Source: CAYTTA01 sp964440655 (GTDB lineage: Bacteria > Bacteroidota > Rhodothermia > Balneolales > Balneolaceae). From it: a stretch of 38,556 nt of DNA. The first letter of the stretch is position 1. Each line of letters opens with the position of its first letter. Below the pieces are notes generated by a model. That model ran no database searches, was not told the DNA's origin, and worked only from the letters and a program-made list of their open reading frames with translations. A program made the translations under genes and the position numbers. Shown here piece after piece: positions 24,137 through 31,628 of the stretch. Where the stretch lies: the NCBI GenBank assembly GCA_964440655.1, contig CAYTTA010000017.1, positions 1-38,556 on the forward strand. Direction: 5' to 3'.

Positions 24137-25075
24137 ATGAAATCGAAACTCTGGCTCATCTATGCTCTCGTCACCACGGTATTCTGGGGCGTCTGGGGTG
24201 CCTTTATCGAGATTACCGAACAGGCCGGGTTTCCGGCCACACTGGGTTATGTGGTCTGGTCACTGACCATGATCCCCCCTGCCCTGGTCGCACTGCGACT
24301 CATCGGATGGAAACTTGAAACGGACCCGCGCTCCATGCTGCTCGGAGCGGCGGTCGGTTTTCTGGGTGCCGGAGGGCAGCTGGTGCTGTTCCATACACTG
24401 GGAATCGGACCTGCCTACATCATCTTTCCGATCATCGCACTCTCCCCGGTGGTCACTGTCCTCATGTCGATCATTATTCTGAAGGAGAGAACCAACCTGA
24501 TGGGGTGGGTCGGGGTGATCCTCGCGCTGGTTGCCATTCCCCTGCTCTCCTGGCAACCGCCGGAAAGCAGCGTTGCTTCCGGCTCTCTCTGGCTGCTACT
24601 CGCCCTGCTGGTGCTCTTTGCATGGGGGGTCCAGGGCTTTTTTATGAAATTTGCAAACGAGACCATGAAAGCGGAGAGCATCTTCTTCTATATGGCGCTC
24701 ACCGGGCTTCTCCTTTCTCCTCTGGCGATCGCCATGACCGACTTCTCGCAGCAGATCAACTGGGGATTTAATGGGCCCTGGCTGGCGGCGATGATCCAGA
24801 TTCTCAACGCGGTGGGGGCACTCTGTCTGGTCTATGCCTACCGGTACGGGAAGGCAATCGTCGTCTCTCCCCTCACCAATGCGGGAGCACCGGTCATCAC
24901 CATCATTCTCTCTCTTCTGATCTACTCTGTCTTTCCTCATATGATTACATTGATCGGGATGATCCTTGCCATTGCAGCCACCTTCCTGCTCGCGGTTGTG
25001 GAGGAGGGCGCAGAGGAGGTGGAGAAGAGCAGTGGCAGCAGGGAAGCCACCGCCGGAAAAACCGTACAAGTATGA
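24137..25075 (+). CDS. EamA/DMT-family inner-membrane transporter
   Basis: A 312-residue protein with about ten hydrophobic segments arranged as two five-helix EamA repeats, for example LIYALVTTVFWGVWGAFIEI at the start and MITLIGMILAIAATFLLAVV at the end, then a charged cytoplasmic tail. Typical motifs are a Pro after helix 3 (YIIFPIIALSPVVTVL) and LKERTNLMGWVGVILALVAIPLLSW. It resembles GRP/RhaT-like sugar transporters of the drug/metabolite superfamily. AAGGAAG lies just upstream of the ATG. Within the catabolic operon it is the only visible inner-membrane permease, so it is the candidate importer for free GalNAc, galactosamine or another released sugar. Confidence 0.85.
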   Translation: MKSKLWLIYALVTTVFWGVWGAFIEITEQAGFPATLGYVVWSLTMIPPALVALRLIGWKLETDPRSMLLGAAVGFLGAGGQLVLFHTLGIGPAYIIFPIIALSPVVTVLMSIIILKERTNLMGWVGVILALVAIPLLSWQPPESSVASGSLWLLLALLVLFAWGVQGFFMKFANETMKAESIFFYMALTGLLLSPLAIAMTDFSQQINWGFNGPWLAAMIQILNAVGALCLVYAYRYGKAIVVSPLTNAGAPVITIILSLLIYSVFPHMITLIGMILAIAATFLLAVVEEGAEEVEKSSGSREATAGKTVQV

Positions 25076-25084
25076 TCGGTTGTC

Positions 25085-26134
25085 ATGGTTGAAACCCTTT
25101 CCCGGAACGGGCATGCGAACTCAGGACCGGCACCTCACTATGAGGAGATCGAGAAGATCGATGCCCATGTCCATCTGAACTCGACCCGCCCCGCCCTTCA
25201 GGACATGGCTATGCAGGAAGGATTTCGTCTGGTCACGATCAATACGGACATTCCGGAGTTTCCTTCCACGGAACGCCAGCGGGAGATCGCATACCTCAGC
25301 CGGGTAAATCGTCCGGGCACCCTGAACTTCATCGCCACCTTCGATATCGAAGACTGGGGGTCGACCGACTGGCAGGATAAAGCCCTCTCTCAGATCCGGC
25401 AGGGAGTTGAGGAGGGTGCCGTAGCGGTGAAGATCTGGAAGAATATCGGGATGGAGCTTCGCGACAGCCAGGGGAACTTCGTGATGGCCGACCATCCCTC
25501 CTTTGATCCCGTCTATGACTGGTTGGCCCGGAACGGGATTCCTCTCATCGCCCATCTCGGAGAGCCGAAGAACTGCTGGCTTCCGCTGGAAGAGATGACG
25601 GTAACCAGCGACCGGAACTACTTCTCGGCCCATCCCCGGTATCATATGTATCTGCACCGGGAGTACCCCACCTATGAGGAACAGCTCCGGGCGCGCGACC
25701 GGATGCTGGCAAAACACCCGAAGCTGCGGTTTGTTGCGGCTCATCTGGCCAGCCTGGAGTGGAGCATCCAGGAGCTGGCGGCCTGGCTGGACCGGCATCC
25801 GAACTGTGGAGTGGATCTGGCCGAGCGGGTCTGCCACCTGCAGCATCAGGCCGCGGGAAAGCACGGAGAGGTAAAAAAGTTTGTGGAGGCCTATCAGGAC
25901 CGGATTATCTACGGATCGGATCAGATCGAGGATGGCACCCTTGATGAAAACGAGCTGACCGAAACCATCCGCTCCAAATGGCATGGTGAGTATCGTTTTT
26001 TTGCCGGGAATGATCTGCAGCAGGCATGGAATGTGGAGAAACCGTTCCGGGGTTTGGGACTTGAAAAGAGGGTCCTGCAGAAAATTTTCAGGGAAAATGC
26101 ACTTCGTTACTATCCGGGACTGAAAAGCGGCTGA
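25085..26134 (+). CDS. Cytoplasmic metal-dependent amidohydrolase (NCWLP type)
   Basis: A 349-residue amidohydrolase_2-like TIM-barrel protein with a complete metal site: IDAH28VH30, IAH157LGEPKNCWLP, AAH220LASLEW and YGSD279. It has no signal peptide. It is a full-length paralog of the truncated lipoprotein at 7000-7920, with the same GEPxNCWLPxEEMTV and YHMYLHxEY stretches. It starts nine bases after the transporter stop and is the last gene of the agaS operon. Since no AgaA/NagA-type deacetylase is present, this enzyme is a candidate for deacetylating GalNAc or its phosphate. However, its subfamily differs from NagA and lactonase activity is equally possible. Confidence 0.82.
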   Translation: MVETLSRNGHANSGPAPHYEEIEKIDAHVHLNSTRPALQDMAMQEGFRLVTINTDIPEFPSTERQREIAYLSRVNRPGTLNFIATFDIEDWGSTDWQDKALSQIRQGVEEGAVAVKIWKNIGMELRDSQGNFVMADHPSFDPVYDWLARNGIPLIAHLGEPKNCWLPLEEMTVTSDRNYFSAHPRYHMYLHREYPTYEEQLRARDRMLAKHPKLRFVAAHLASLEWSIQELAAWLDRHPNCGVDLAERVCHLQHQAAGKHGEVKKFVEAYQDRIIYGSDQIEDGTLDENELTETIRSKWHGEYRFFAGNDLQQAWNVEKPFRGLGLEKRVLQKIFRENALRYYPGLKSG

Positions 26135-26190
26135 TCCATCTTCTGAGACGGGGCCTGTGAAAGTTCACCAACAGGTTTGGTTGGGGATTC

Positions 26191-26955
26191 TCACACTTTG
26201 ATGACGTTTATATCCTGACTTATCAGTTTTTTCTCAAACTCCTCATTGAGCTTGGAATCGGTGATGATGGTACTGATCACATCCATTTCACAAATAAAAG
26301 AGAAGCTCTGACGCCCGAATTTGCTGGAGTCGGCCACCGCGATCACCTCCCGGGCCCGCTCCACCATCAGACGGTTCAGCTGAGCCTCCATCGGATTCGG
26401 GGTCGTCAGTCCAAGCTCGATGTCAATCCCGTCCACTCCGAGAAAGAGCTTGTCAAAATAGTAGTTGCGGATGATCGCCTCCGCATCCGGCCCTACCAGT
26501 GAGAAAGATTCACTCCGAAGGGCCCCTCCCGTCAGCATCACATTGATGTTCTCCTTGTTCTTCAGCTCGACAGCAATGGGAATGGCGTTTGTCATCACCG
26601 TAAGATTCTGCTTCTCCTGCATCTGCCGGGCGATCTCCAGCGTCGTGGTGCCGGAATCGAGCAGAATTGAATCCCCGTCATTGATCAGCTCCACGGCACG
26701 CTTGCCGATCCTCTGTTTCTCCGCGCTCCGGATCTTTTTCTTCTCCTCCAGCGTGTGGTCCTCATACACATTCTTGCGCATGAGCGCTCCACCGTGGGTC
26801 CGGTGAAGGATTCCCTTGTTTTCCAGAAAATCGAGATCGTTCCGGATGGTTACACTTGTCACATTAAACCGTTTGCTCAGATCGTCCACCCGGACTTTGC
26901 CCTGATCATAAAGTATCTGGATGATCTCGTCTCGGCGTTCAACTGTCGATCGCAT
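26191..26955 (-). CDS. DeoR-family transcriptional repressor (AgaR-like)
   Basis: A 254-residue DeoR/GlpR-family regulator. The winged-helix N-terminus spans about residues 6-57 (IIQILYDQGKVRVDDLSKRF, then VTIRNDLDFLENKGILHRTHGGA). The C-terminal DeoRC sensor domain has SILLDSGTTTLEIARQM, VMTNAIPIAVEL, LTGGALR and FLGVDGIDIELGLTT, which bind a phosphosugar effector. It is transcribed towards the agaS operon and ends 56 bases from the amidohydrolase stop. By analogy with AgaR, GlpR and LacR it probably represses the amino-sugar/tagatose operon until a phosphorylated intermediate accumulates. A TTTCGTTT-type element upstream (27123-27130, minus strand) could serve autoregulation; this is weak evidence. 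Confidence 0.92.
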   Translation of the reverse strand: MRSTVERRDEIIQILYDQGKVRVDDLSKRFNVTSVTIRNDLDFLENKGILHRTHGGALMRKNVYEDHTLEEKKKIRSAEKQRIGKRAVELINDGDSILLDSGTTTLEIARQMQEKQNLTVMTNAIPIAVELKNKENINVMLTGGALRSESFSLVGPDAEAIIRNYYFDKLFLGVDGIDIELGLTTPNPMEAQLNRLMVERAREVIAVADSSKFGRQSFSFICEMDVISTIITDSKLNEEFEKKLISQDINVIKV

Positions 26956-27261
26956 GGAATTGTTGTAAATCAGATGATTATCAGGAAGATGAAGATCCGG
27001 AAGGCCATCGCCGGAACGTGTACCGACGCATTGAACCGGATGTTCTGCCGCATGCCAGTCGGGTCAGGGCTGCCATGCCGGGATGTTTCTGTGCAATCCT
27101 TATGAACCTCGGGCCGTCTTGGAAACGAAAGGATTTTCTTTTGAATCAGGGCCCTTGTCTTTTTTCACACAAAACGCACCAATATAACGATTTAGTATTT
27201 TATTTGCTATCGATCCGGTCAAAGTGAAAGGAAAACAGCAAGGTATAATGGGGTCCGGTAA
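26956..27261. promoter_or_regulatory. Upstream region of the DeoR gene, no gene seen
   Basis: About 300 bases without a supported gene. The half near DeoR is GC-rich; the distal half (27130-27261) is AT-rich. The DeoR promoter (minus strand) should be here, but no exact TAnnTTTG box was found. AAACGAAA at 27123-27130 reads TTTCGTTT on the minus strand and recalls the core of AgaR-type operators; the same octamer occurs at 5100-5107. GC content and the absence of ribosome sites argue against the small open frames here. Confidence 0.3.
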
Positions 27262-27305
27262 TGTTCAAAATAAAAGGGGAGCTCCGTTATGGACAGAGCT
27301 CCCCT
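27262..27305 (-). terminator. Rho-independent terminator of the dehydratase operon
   Basis: On the minus strand AGGGGAGCTC (27305-27296) and GAGCTCCCCT (27284-27275) form a perfect 10-bp stem with an 11-base loop, followed by TTTTATTTTG. It lies 36 bases after the stop of the last dehydratase gene, so it ends the FecR/SusCD-associated operon. No T-run exists on the plus strand. Confidence 0.88.
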
Positions 27306-27340
27306 CCCTAATCTGACGACACGATGCCCGGATGCTCCGG

Positions 27341-28699
27341 TCAGGGCCGGATCGGTGTTCCGTCGTAGCGACGCACTTGAGTCCAGGTATTCAGCTGCAC
27401 ATCCTGAATCGGGTACCGGGCCGCCAGTCCCTCGTTGATGTCCACACCATGTCCCGGTGCCTCATTTACCCAGGCATACCCGTTCTCAATGCGCGGGGAG
27501 CCGGGGAAAATCTCCTGAAGCAGTTCATTGTTGATGCCTGCGGTCATTTCCAGAATTCCGAAGTTCCAGGAAGCGAGCGAAGCATGGGCGTTGCATGCAT
27601 GCCCCACCGGGGAGCAGTCTCCCGGCCCGTGCCATGCCGTCCGGACATTGAACCATTCGCCCAGCCTTGCCACCTTCATTGCCGGAGTCAGCCCGCCAAT
27701 CTGAGAGACATGGATCCGGATAAAATCGAACAGCCGCTTCGACATCGGCCCCACCCATTCGTGCGGGTTGTTGTAGAGCTCACCCATCGCGATCGGAACC
27801 GAAGAGTGCTGACGGAGAAGTTCGAAATAGTCGTTGTTCTCCGGGGAGAGAGGATCTTCGATGAAAAAGGGATTGTAGGGCTCAAGTGCCTTGCAAACAT
27901 TGATGGCGTCGATCGGCTGCACCCGCTCATGGATGTCGTGAAGCAGCTCGACTCGCTCCCCGCAGGCGATCCGGACCGCCTCGAACATTCTGGGAAGGGA
28001 TCGAAGGTAGGCTCTCTGATCCATGAATTGATCCCGGTCATGACCAAAACCGTAATCTTTGAAATCGGGATTCTGGTCGGCGGGACCAGTATACCCGGAC
28101 ATCTGGATCCGCACATGGCGGTATCCCTGCTCCATCGCCTGCTGGACGCTTTCAACCACCGCTTCGATGCTGTTGCCACCGCGATGGGCATAGGTATCGG
28201 GAGCGAAGCGGCACTTCCCACCCAGAAGTTCATAGAGAGGCATGTTGGCCCGTTTCGCCTTGATATCCCATAGGGCCTGATCGAGTCCGCTCAGGGCGTT
28301 GTTCAGCACCGGCCCGTTGCGCCAGTAGGAGCTCTGGTAGGCCATCTGCCACATGTCTTCTATGTTGTTGGCACTCTTTCCAACACAAAAATCATGCAGG
28401 TATCGGTCGATAGCTGTAACCACGGCATGGGCACGCTGACGGAAGGTGGCACAACCGAGTCCGTAGAGTCCCGGCTCGCTCGTCTCCACTTTGACCACCA
28501 CCAGCTCGATTCCTCCGGGCTGGACCGCGATGGCACGGACATTGGTGATCTTGAGGTCCGGCATTCCATTGGTCGCCTGTCTGAATTTCTCCTCAACTTT
28601 GCGATTCCAGGGATTCTCCTCCCCGGAGAGATTCAGCGCACCGGCGGTGATTCCGGTCAGTCCAAGACCGATGTTCTTAAGGGCGTCTCGTCGGTTCAT
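27341..28699 (-). CDS. Enolase-superfamily acid-sugar dehydratase, RspA/ManD-like, Tat-like leader (copy 2)
   Basis: A 452-residue member of the RspA/D-mannonate dehydratase branch of the enolase superfamily. Metal ligands and catalytic residues are in place: LLHD255IH257, FFIE281DP, AMGE307LYN and TAWH357GPGD. The conserved VRIQ (196-199) and ALWDIKAKRANMPLYELLGG are typical of the branch, and the end GTPIRP corresponds to the family C-terminus. Such enzymes remove water from C2/C3 of aldonic acids, giving 2-keto-3-deoxy acids. The N-terminus NRRDALKNIGLGLTGITAGAL adds about 50 residues absent from E. coli RspA and looks like a Tat signal, implying export. It is closely similar to the gene just upstream (28859-30214). 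Some family members have little mannonate activity and use gluconate, so the substrate is open. Confidence 0.87.
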   Translation of the reverse strand: MNRRDALKNIGLGLTGITAGALNLSGEENPWNRKVEEKFRQATNGMPDLKITNVRAIAVQPGGIELVVVKVETSEPGLYGLGCATFRQRAHAVVTAIDRYLHDFCVGKSANNIEDMWQMAYQSSYWRNGPVLNNALSGLDQALWDIKAKRANMPLYELLGGKCRFAPDTYAHRGGNSIEAVVESVQQAMEQGYRHVRIQMSGYTGPADQNPDFKDYGFGHDRDQFMDQRAYLRSLPRMFEAVRIACGERVELLHDIHERVQPIDAINVCKALEPYNPFFIEDPLSPENNDYFELLRQHSSVPIAMGELYNNPHEWVGPMSKRLFDFIRIHVSQIGGLTPAMKVARLGEWFNVRTAWHGPGDCSPVGHACNAHASLASWNFGILEMTAGINNELLQEIFPGSPRIENGYAWVNEAPGHGVDINEGLAARYPIQDVQLNTWTQVRRYDGTPIRP

Positions 28700-28858
28700 A
28701 TCGTTTGATCTGAAATGTTCATAATTGGTTCAGTGAGGCATTGTGTCTGCGACGGCGAAAACTGCGGCTGAGGCCCCCTGTTCCGGCTGCGACAACCAGT
28801 ACGGCCGCATTTGGCAGGGCGGAGCCAGCCGAAGCAGAGTCGGCATCAGTCAGTCACG

Positions 28859-30214
28859 TCAGGGCCGGATCGGGGTTCCGTCGTACATCCGTACCCTTCC
28901 GAAACCGGGATAGGATTCTGCGATCGGCCATTTGCGGGCCTCCTCCTCGTTGATCTCCACACCGAGACCCGGTGCTTCGTTCACCCAGGCATAGCCGTTC
29001 TCGATCCTCGGGGTCCCGGGGAAAACCTCACGGACCGCCTCGTCCATCACGAAACCTGCCGACATCTCCAGAATGCCGAAGTTCCATGTAGCCAGAGACA
29101 TGTGCGTGTTGGCCGCATGGCCCACCGGGGAGCAGTCCGGCGGCCCGTGCCACGCCGTCCGGACATTGAACCACTCACCCAGCCGGGCAACCTTCATGGC
29201 CGGGGTGATCCCGCCGATCTGGGAGACGTGGATCCGGATGAAATCGAACCAGCGTTTGCTCATCGGTCCCACCCACTCATGCGGGTTGTTGAAGAGTTCT
29301 CCCATGGAGATGGGAACCGTAGTCTGCTGCCGGAAAAGGGGAAACCAGTCGTTGTTTTCGGGTGAGACCGGATCCTCAATAAAGAAGGGTTCATACGGTT
29401 CGAGCGCCTTGCAGAGGTTGATGGCATCCATCGGCTGGATCCGCTCATGAATGTCATGCAGCAGCTCCACTTTCTCACCACAGACATCCCGTACCTTGTC
29501 GAATGCCTGGATGACCGCCCGGATGTAGGCTTTCTGGTCCATGAAATTTTCGGACTGGTGTCCGAACCCGTGAGCCTGGAAATCGGGAGAGAGATCCGAA
29601 GGACCGGTATACCCTCCCACCTGGATCCGCACATGCCTGTACCCCTCTTCCATCGACTGTTGAACCTGTTCGGCCAGGTTCTCGATGCTGTTGCTGCTCC
29701 GGTGGGCATAGGTGTCGGCCGCAAAACGGCATTTTCCTCCCAGCAATTCATATACCGGCATTCCGGCCCTCTTCCCCTTGATGTCCCATAGAGCCTGATC
29801 GAGGCCGCTCAGGGCGTTGTTCAGCACCGGCCCGTTGCGCCAGTAGGAGCTCTGGTAGGCCATCTGCCACATATCCTCGATGTTGCTGGCGCTCTTGTCC
29901 CGGCAGAAGTCGTTCAGATACCGATCGATCGCCGTGACCACCGCATGCTGACGCTGGGTGAAGGTGGCACACCCGAGCCCATAGAGGCCCGGTTCGCTCG
30001 TCTCCACTTTGACCACGCAGAGATTGGGCCCCCTTCCTCCCGGCCTGACCGGGATGGCACGGACACCCGTGATCTTCAGATCGGGAAGCCCGTTGGTCTG
30101 GCGGGCGTAGGTCTCCCTGGCTTTTTCAGGAATCATGGAGAATCCTGCATTCCCCATCGCGAGGCCTGAAACTCCCAGGCCCATGTTTTTAATGGCTGTT
30201 CTTCGGTTCATCAT
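28859..30214 (-). CDS. Enolase-superfamily acid-sugar dehydratase, RspA/ManD-like, Tat-like leader (copy 1)
   Basis: A 451-residue paralog of the next gene; long identical stretches such as QMAYQSSYWRNGPVLNNALS mark a tandem duplication. Active-site residues are D254 (LLHDIHER), E280 (FFIEDP), E306 (SMGELFNN) and H356 (TAWHGPPD). The leader MNRRTAIKNMGLGVSGLAMG is Tat-like. Two adjacent ATG codons (30214 and 30211) could start it, and the Shine-Dalgarno is weak. A 159-bp spacer with GTCGCAG/CAGCCG direct repeats separates it from copy 2. Expected reaction: dehydration of a C6 aldonate (mannonate, gluconate or similar) to a 2-keto-3-deoxy acid, possibly in the periplasm. Retention of two copies may mean different substrates or dosage. 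Confidence 0.87.
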   Translation of the reverse strand: MMNRRTAIKNMGLGVSGLAMGNAGFSMIPEKARETYARQTNGLPDLKITGVRAIPVRPGGRGPNLCVVKVETSEPGLYGLGCATFTQRQHAVVTAIDRYLNDFCRDKSASNIEDMWQMAYQSSYWRNGPVLNNALSGLDQALWDIKGKRAGMPVYELLGGKCRFAADTYAHRSSNSIENLAEQVQQSMEEGYRHVRIQVGGYTGPSDLSPDFQAHGFGHQSENFMDQKAYIRAVIQAFDKVRDVCGEKVELLHDIHERIQPMDAINLCKALEPYEPFFIEDPVSPENNDWFPLFRQQTTVPISMGELFNNPHEWVGPMSKRWFDFIRIHVSQIGGITPAMKVARLGEWFNVRTAWHGPPDCSPVGHAANTHMSLATWNFGILEMSAGFVMDEAVREVFPGTPRIENGYAWVNEAPGLGVEINEEEARKWPIAESYPGFGRVRMYDGTPIRP

Positions 30215-30246
30215 TGAATTTTTTTAATGGTTATGGTGGACCCTTT

Positions 30247-31572
30247 TTACCAGTCGACGACCGAGCCGTCTTTCTCCAGGTAGGACTGCGGGTTCATCCA
30301 GTTGTGGCCGAGTCTGCCGCTGCTCTCCAGCTGCTGGATATCCACCTCGACCCCCAGGCCCGGCTTGGTGGGTATGCGGACCATTCCGTTCTCCACGACA
30401 AACGGTTCGGTAAGGATCCCCTCACCCAGACTCACCTGTTCCTGGCAGAGGAAGTTGGGGATGGAGGCGGCCAGATGGAGTCCGGCTGCCAGAGAGATGG
30501 GGCCCATCGGATTGTGAGGGGCGATCGGTGTGTAGTAGGCTTCAGCCATCGCCGCGATCAGCCGCGCCTCCATGATCCCGCCGCAGTGGCAGAGATCGGG
30601 TTGCAGGACGGATGCCGCCCTCTTTTCCAGAATTTCCCGGAATCCCCATTTGGTGAAGATCCTCTCTCCGGTCGCGATCGGTATATGGGTATTGTGAGCG
30701 ATCTCGGCCATCACATCGGCGTTCTGGCATTGTACCGGCTCCTCAATGAAGTAGGGCTGATAGGGCTCAAGCGCCTTCACCAGAAGTTTGGCCGTCTGCG
30801 GCTGGATCGCCCCGTGAAAGTCGATCGCGATGTTGGCCTCGGGTGCTGCTTCCCGAAGGGCGGCAAAATGATCGGTCGCTTCCTGGATCCATTTCGGAGA
30901 AGCGATATATCCGGCCTGAGTCGAGTTGTAGGGTCCGGTTTTAAAGGAACGCCACCCCTCGTTGAACCGCTGGCGGATGGTGTTGGGATTGCCCGCACGG
31001 GCATAGACCTCCACCCTGTCCCGGGTGGGTCCTCCGAGCAGCTCGTAGACCGGCACTCCCAGCAACTTGCCCTTGATGTCCCAGAGAGCCTGGTCGATGC
31101 CGCTCAGGGCACTGGTCAGGATCGGTCCTCCCCGGTAGAAGGCGTGGCGGTAGATCGCCTGCCAGTGGTGCATGATGTGACGGGGATCCTGGCCGATGAG
31201 GTAGGGTTCGATCTCTTTGATGGCGGTGGCGATGGTCCGGGCTCGTCCTTCCAGAAGGGGTTCCCCCCATCCATGGATCCCTTCATCGGTATGAACCTTC
31301 AGGAAGATCCAGCGAGGAGCAACGAGAAAGGTCTCCAGCCTGGTGATCCGCAGTTTGGTTTCGAACTCCGGCAGCCGTCCCACCACGGAGGGTGTGGCAC
31401 GGTCATCCTGCAGAAACGAATCTCTGGAGAACGAGAGATCTCTCGCCTGAAGCTGTTCCAGCCAGGGGCCTCCGGCCACGGAGGCCGCCCCCGCCATTCC
31501 CAGTACGCCGAACGTCTGTTTCAGAAAATCCCGTCGAAAGATCCGGGTGGTTCCACTGTTTTGTTTTTCCAT
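30247..31572 (-). CDS. dgoD: D-galactonate dehydratase, Tat-exported form
   Basis: A 441-residue enolase-superfamily protein that matches E. coli DgoD along its length (RWIFLKVHTDEG, GWGEPLLEGRARTI, FYRGGPILTSALSGIDQALWDIKGK, LQPDLCHCGGI, KPGLGVE). All catalytic positions are present at a constant offset of 68 from the E. coli residues as recalled: D251 and H253 (DFHG), E277 (FIEEP), E303 (TGER), D326 (LQPD) and H353 (APH). It should convert D-galactonate to 2-keto-3-deoxy-D-galactonate. The extra N-terminus contains TRIFRRDFLKQTFGVLGMAG, a near-perfect Tat signal, which E. coli DgoD lacks. Export of this normally cytoplasmic enzyme is the striking feature. It is third-last of the four dehydratases and lies 32 bases before the RspA-like copy 1. 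Confidence 0.88.
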   Translation of the reverse strand: MEKQNSGTTRIFRRDFLKQTFGVLGMAGAASVAGGPWLEQLQARDLSFSRDSFLQDDRATPSVVGRLPEFETKLRITRLETFLVAPRWIFLKVHTDEGIHGWGEPLLEGRARTIATAIKEIEPYLIGQDPRHIMHHWQAIYRHAFYRGGPILTSALSGIDQALWDIKGKLLGVPVYELLGGPTRDRVEVYARAGNPNTIRQRFNEGWRSFKTGPYNSTQAGYIASPKWIQEATDHFAALREAAPEANIAIDFHGAIQPQTAKLLVKALEPYQPYFIEEPVQCQNADVMAEIAHNTHIPIATGERIFTKWGFREILEKRAASVLQPDLCHCGGIMEARLIAAMAEAYYTPIAPHNPMGPISLAAGLHLAASIPNFLCQEQVSLGEGILTEPFVVENGMVRIPTKPGLGVEVDIQQLESSGRLGHNWMNPQSYLEKDGSVVDW

Positions 31573-31628
31573 TTTCCGAGAGCAGGTTTAAAGGTTTTCA
31601 TCATTTCACTACTTCTTGACACCTCATA

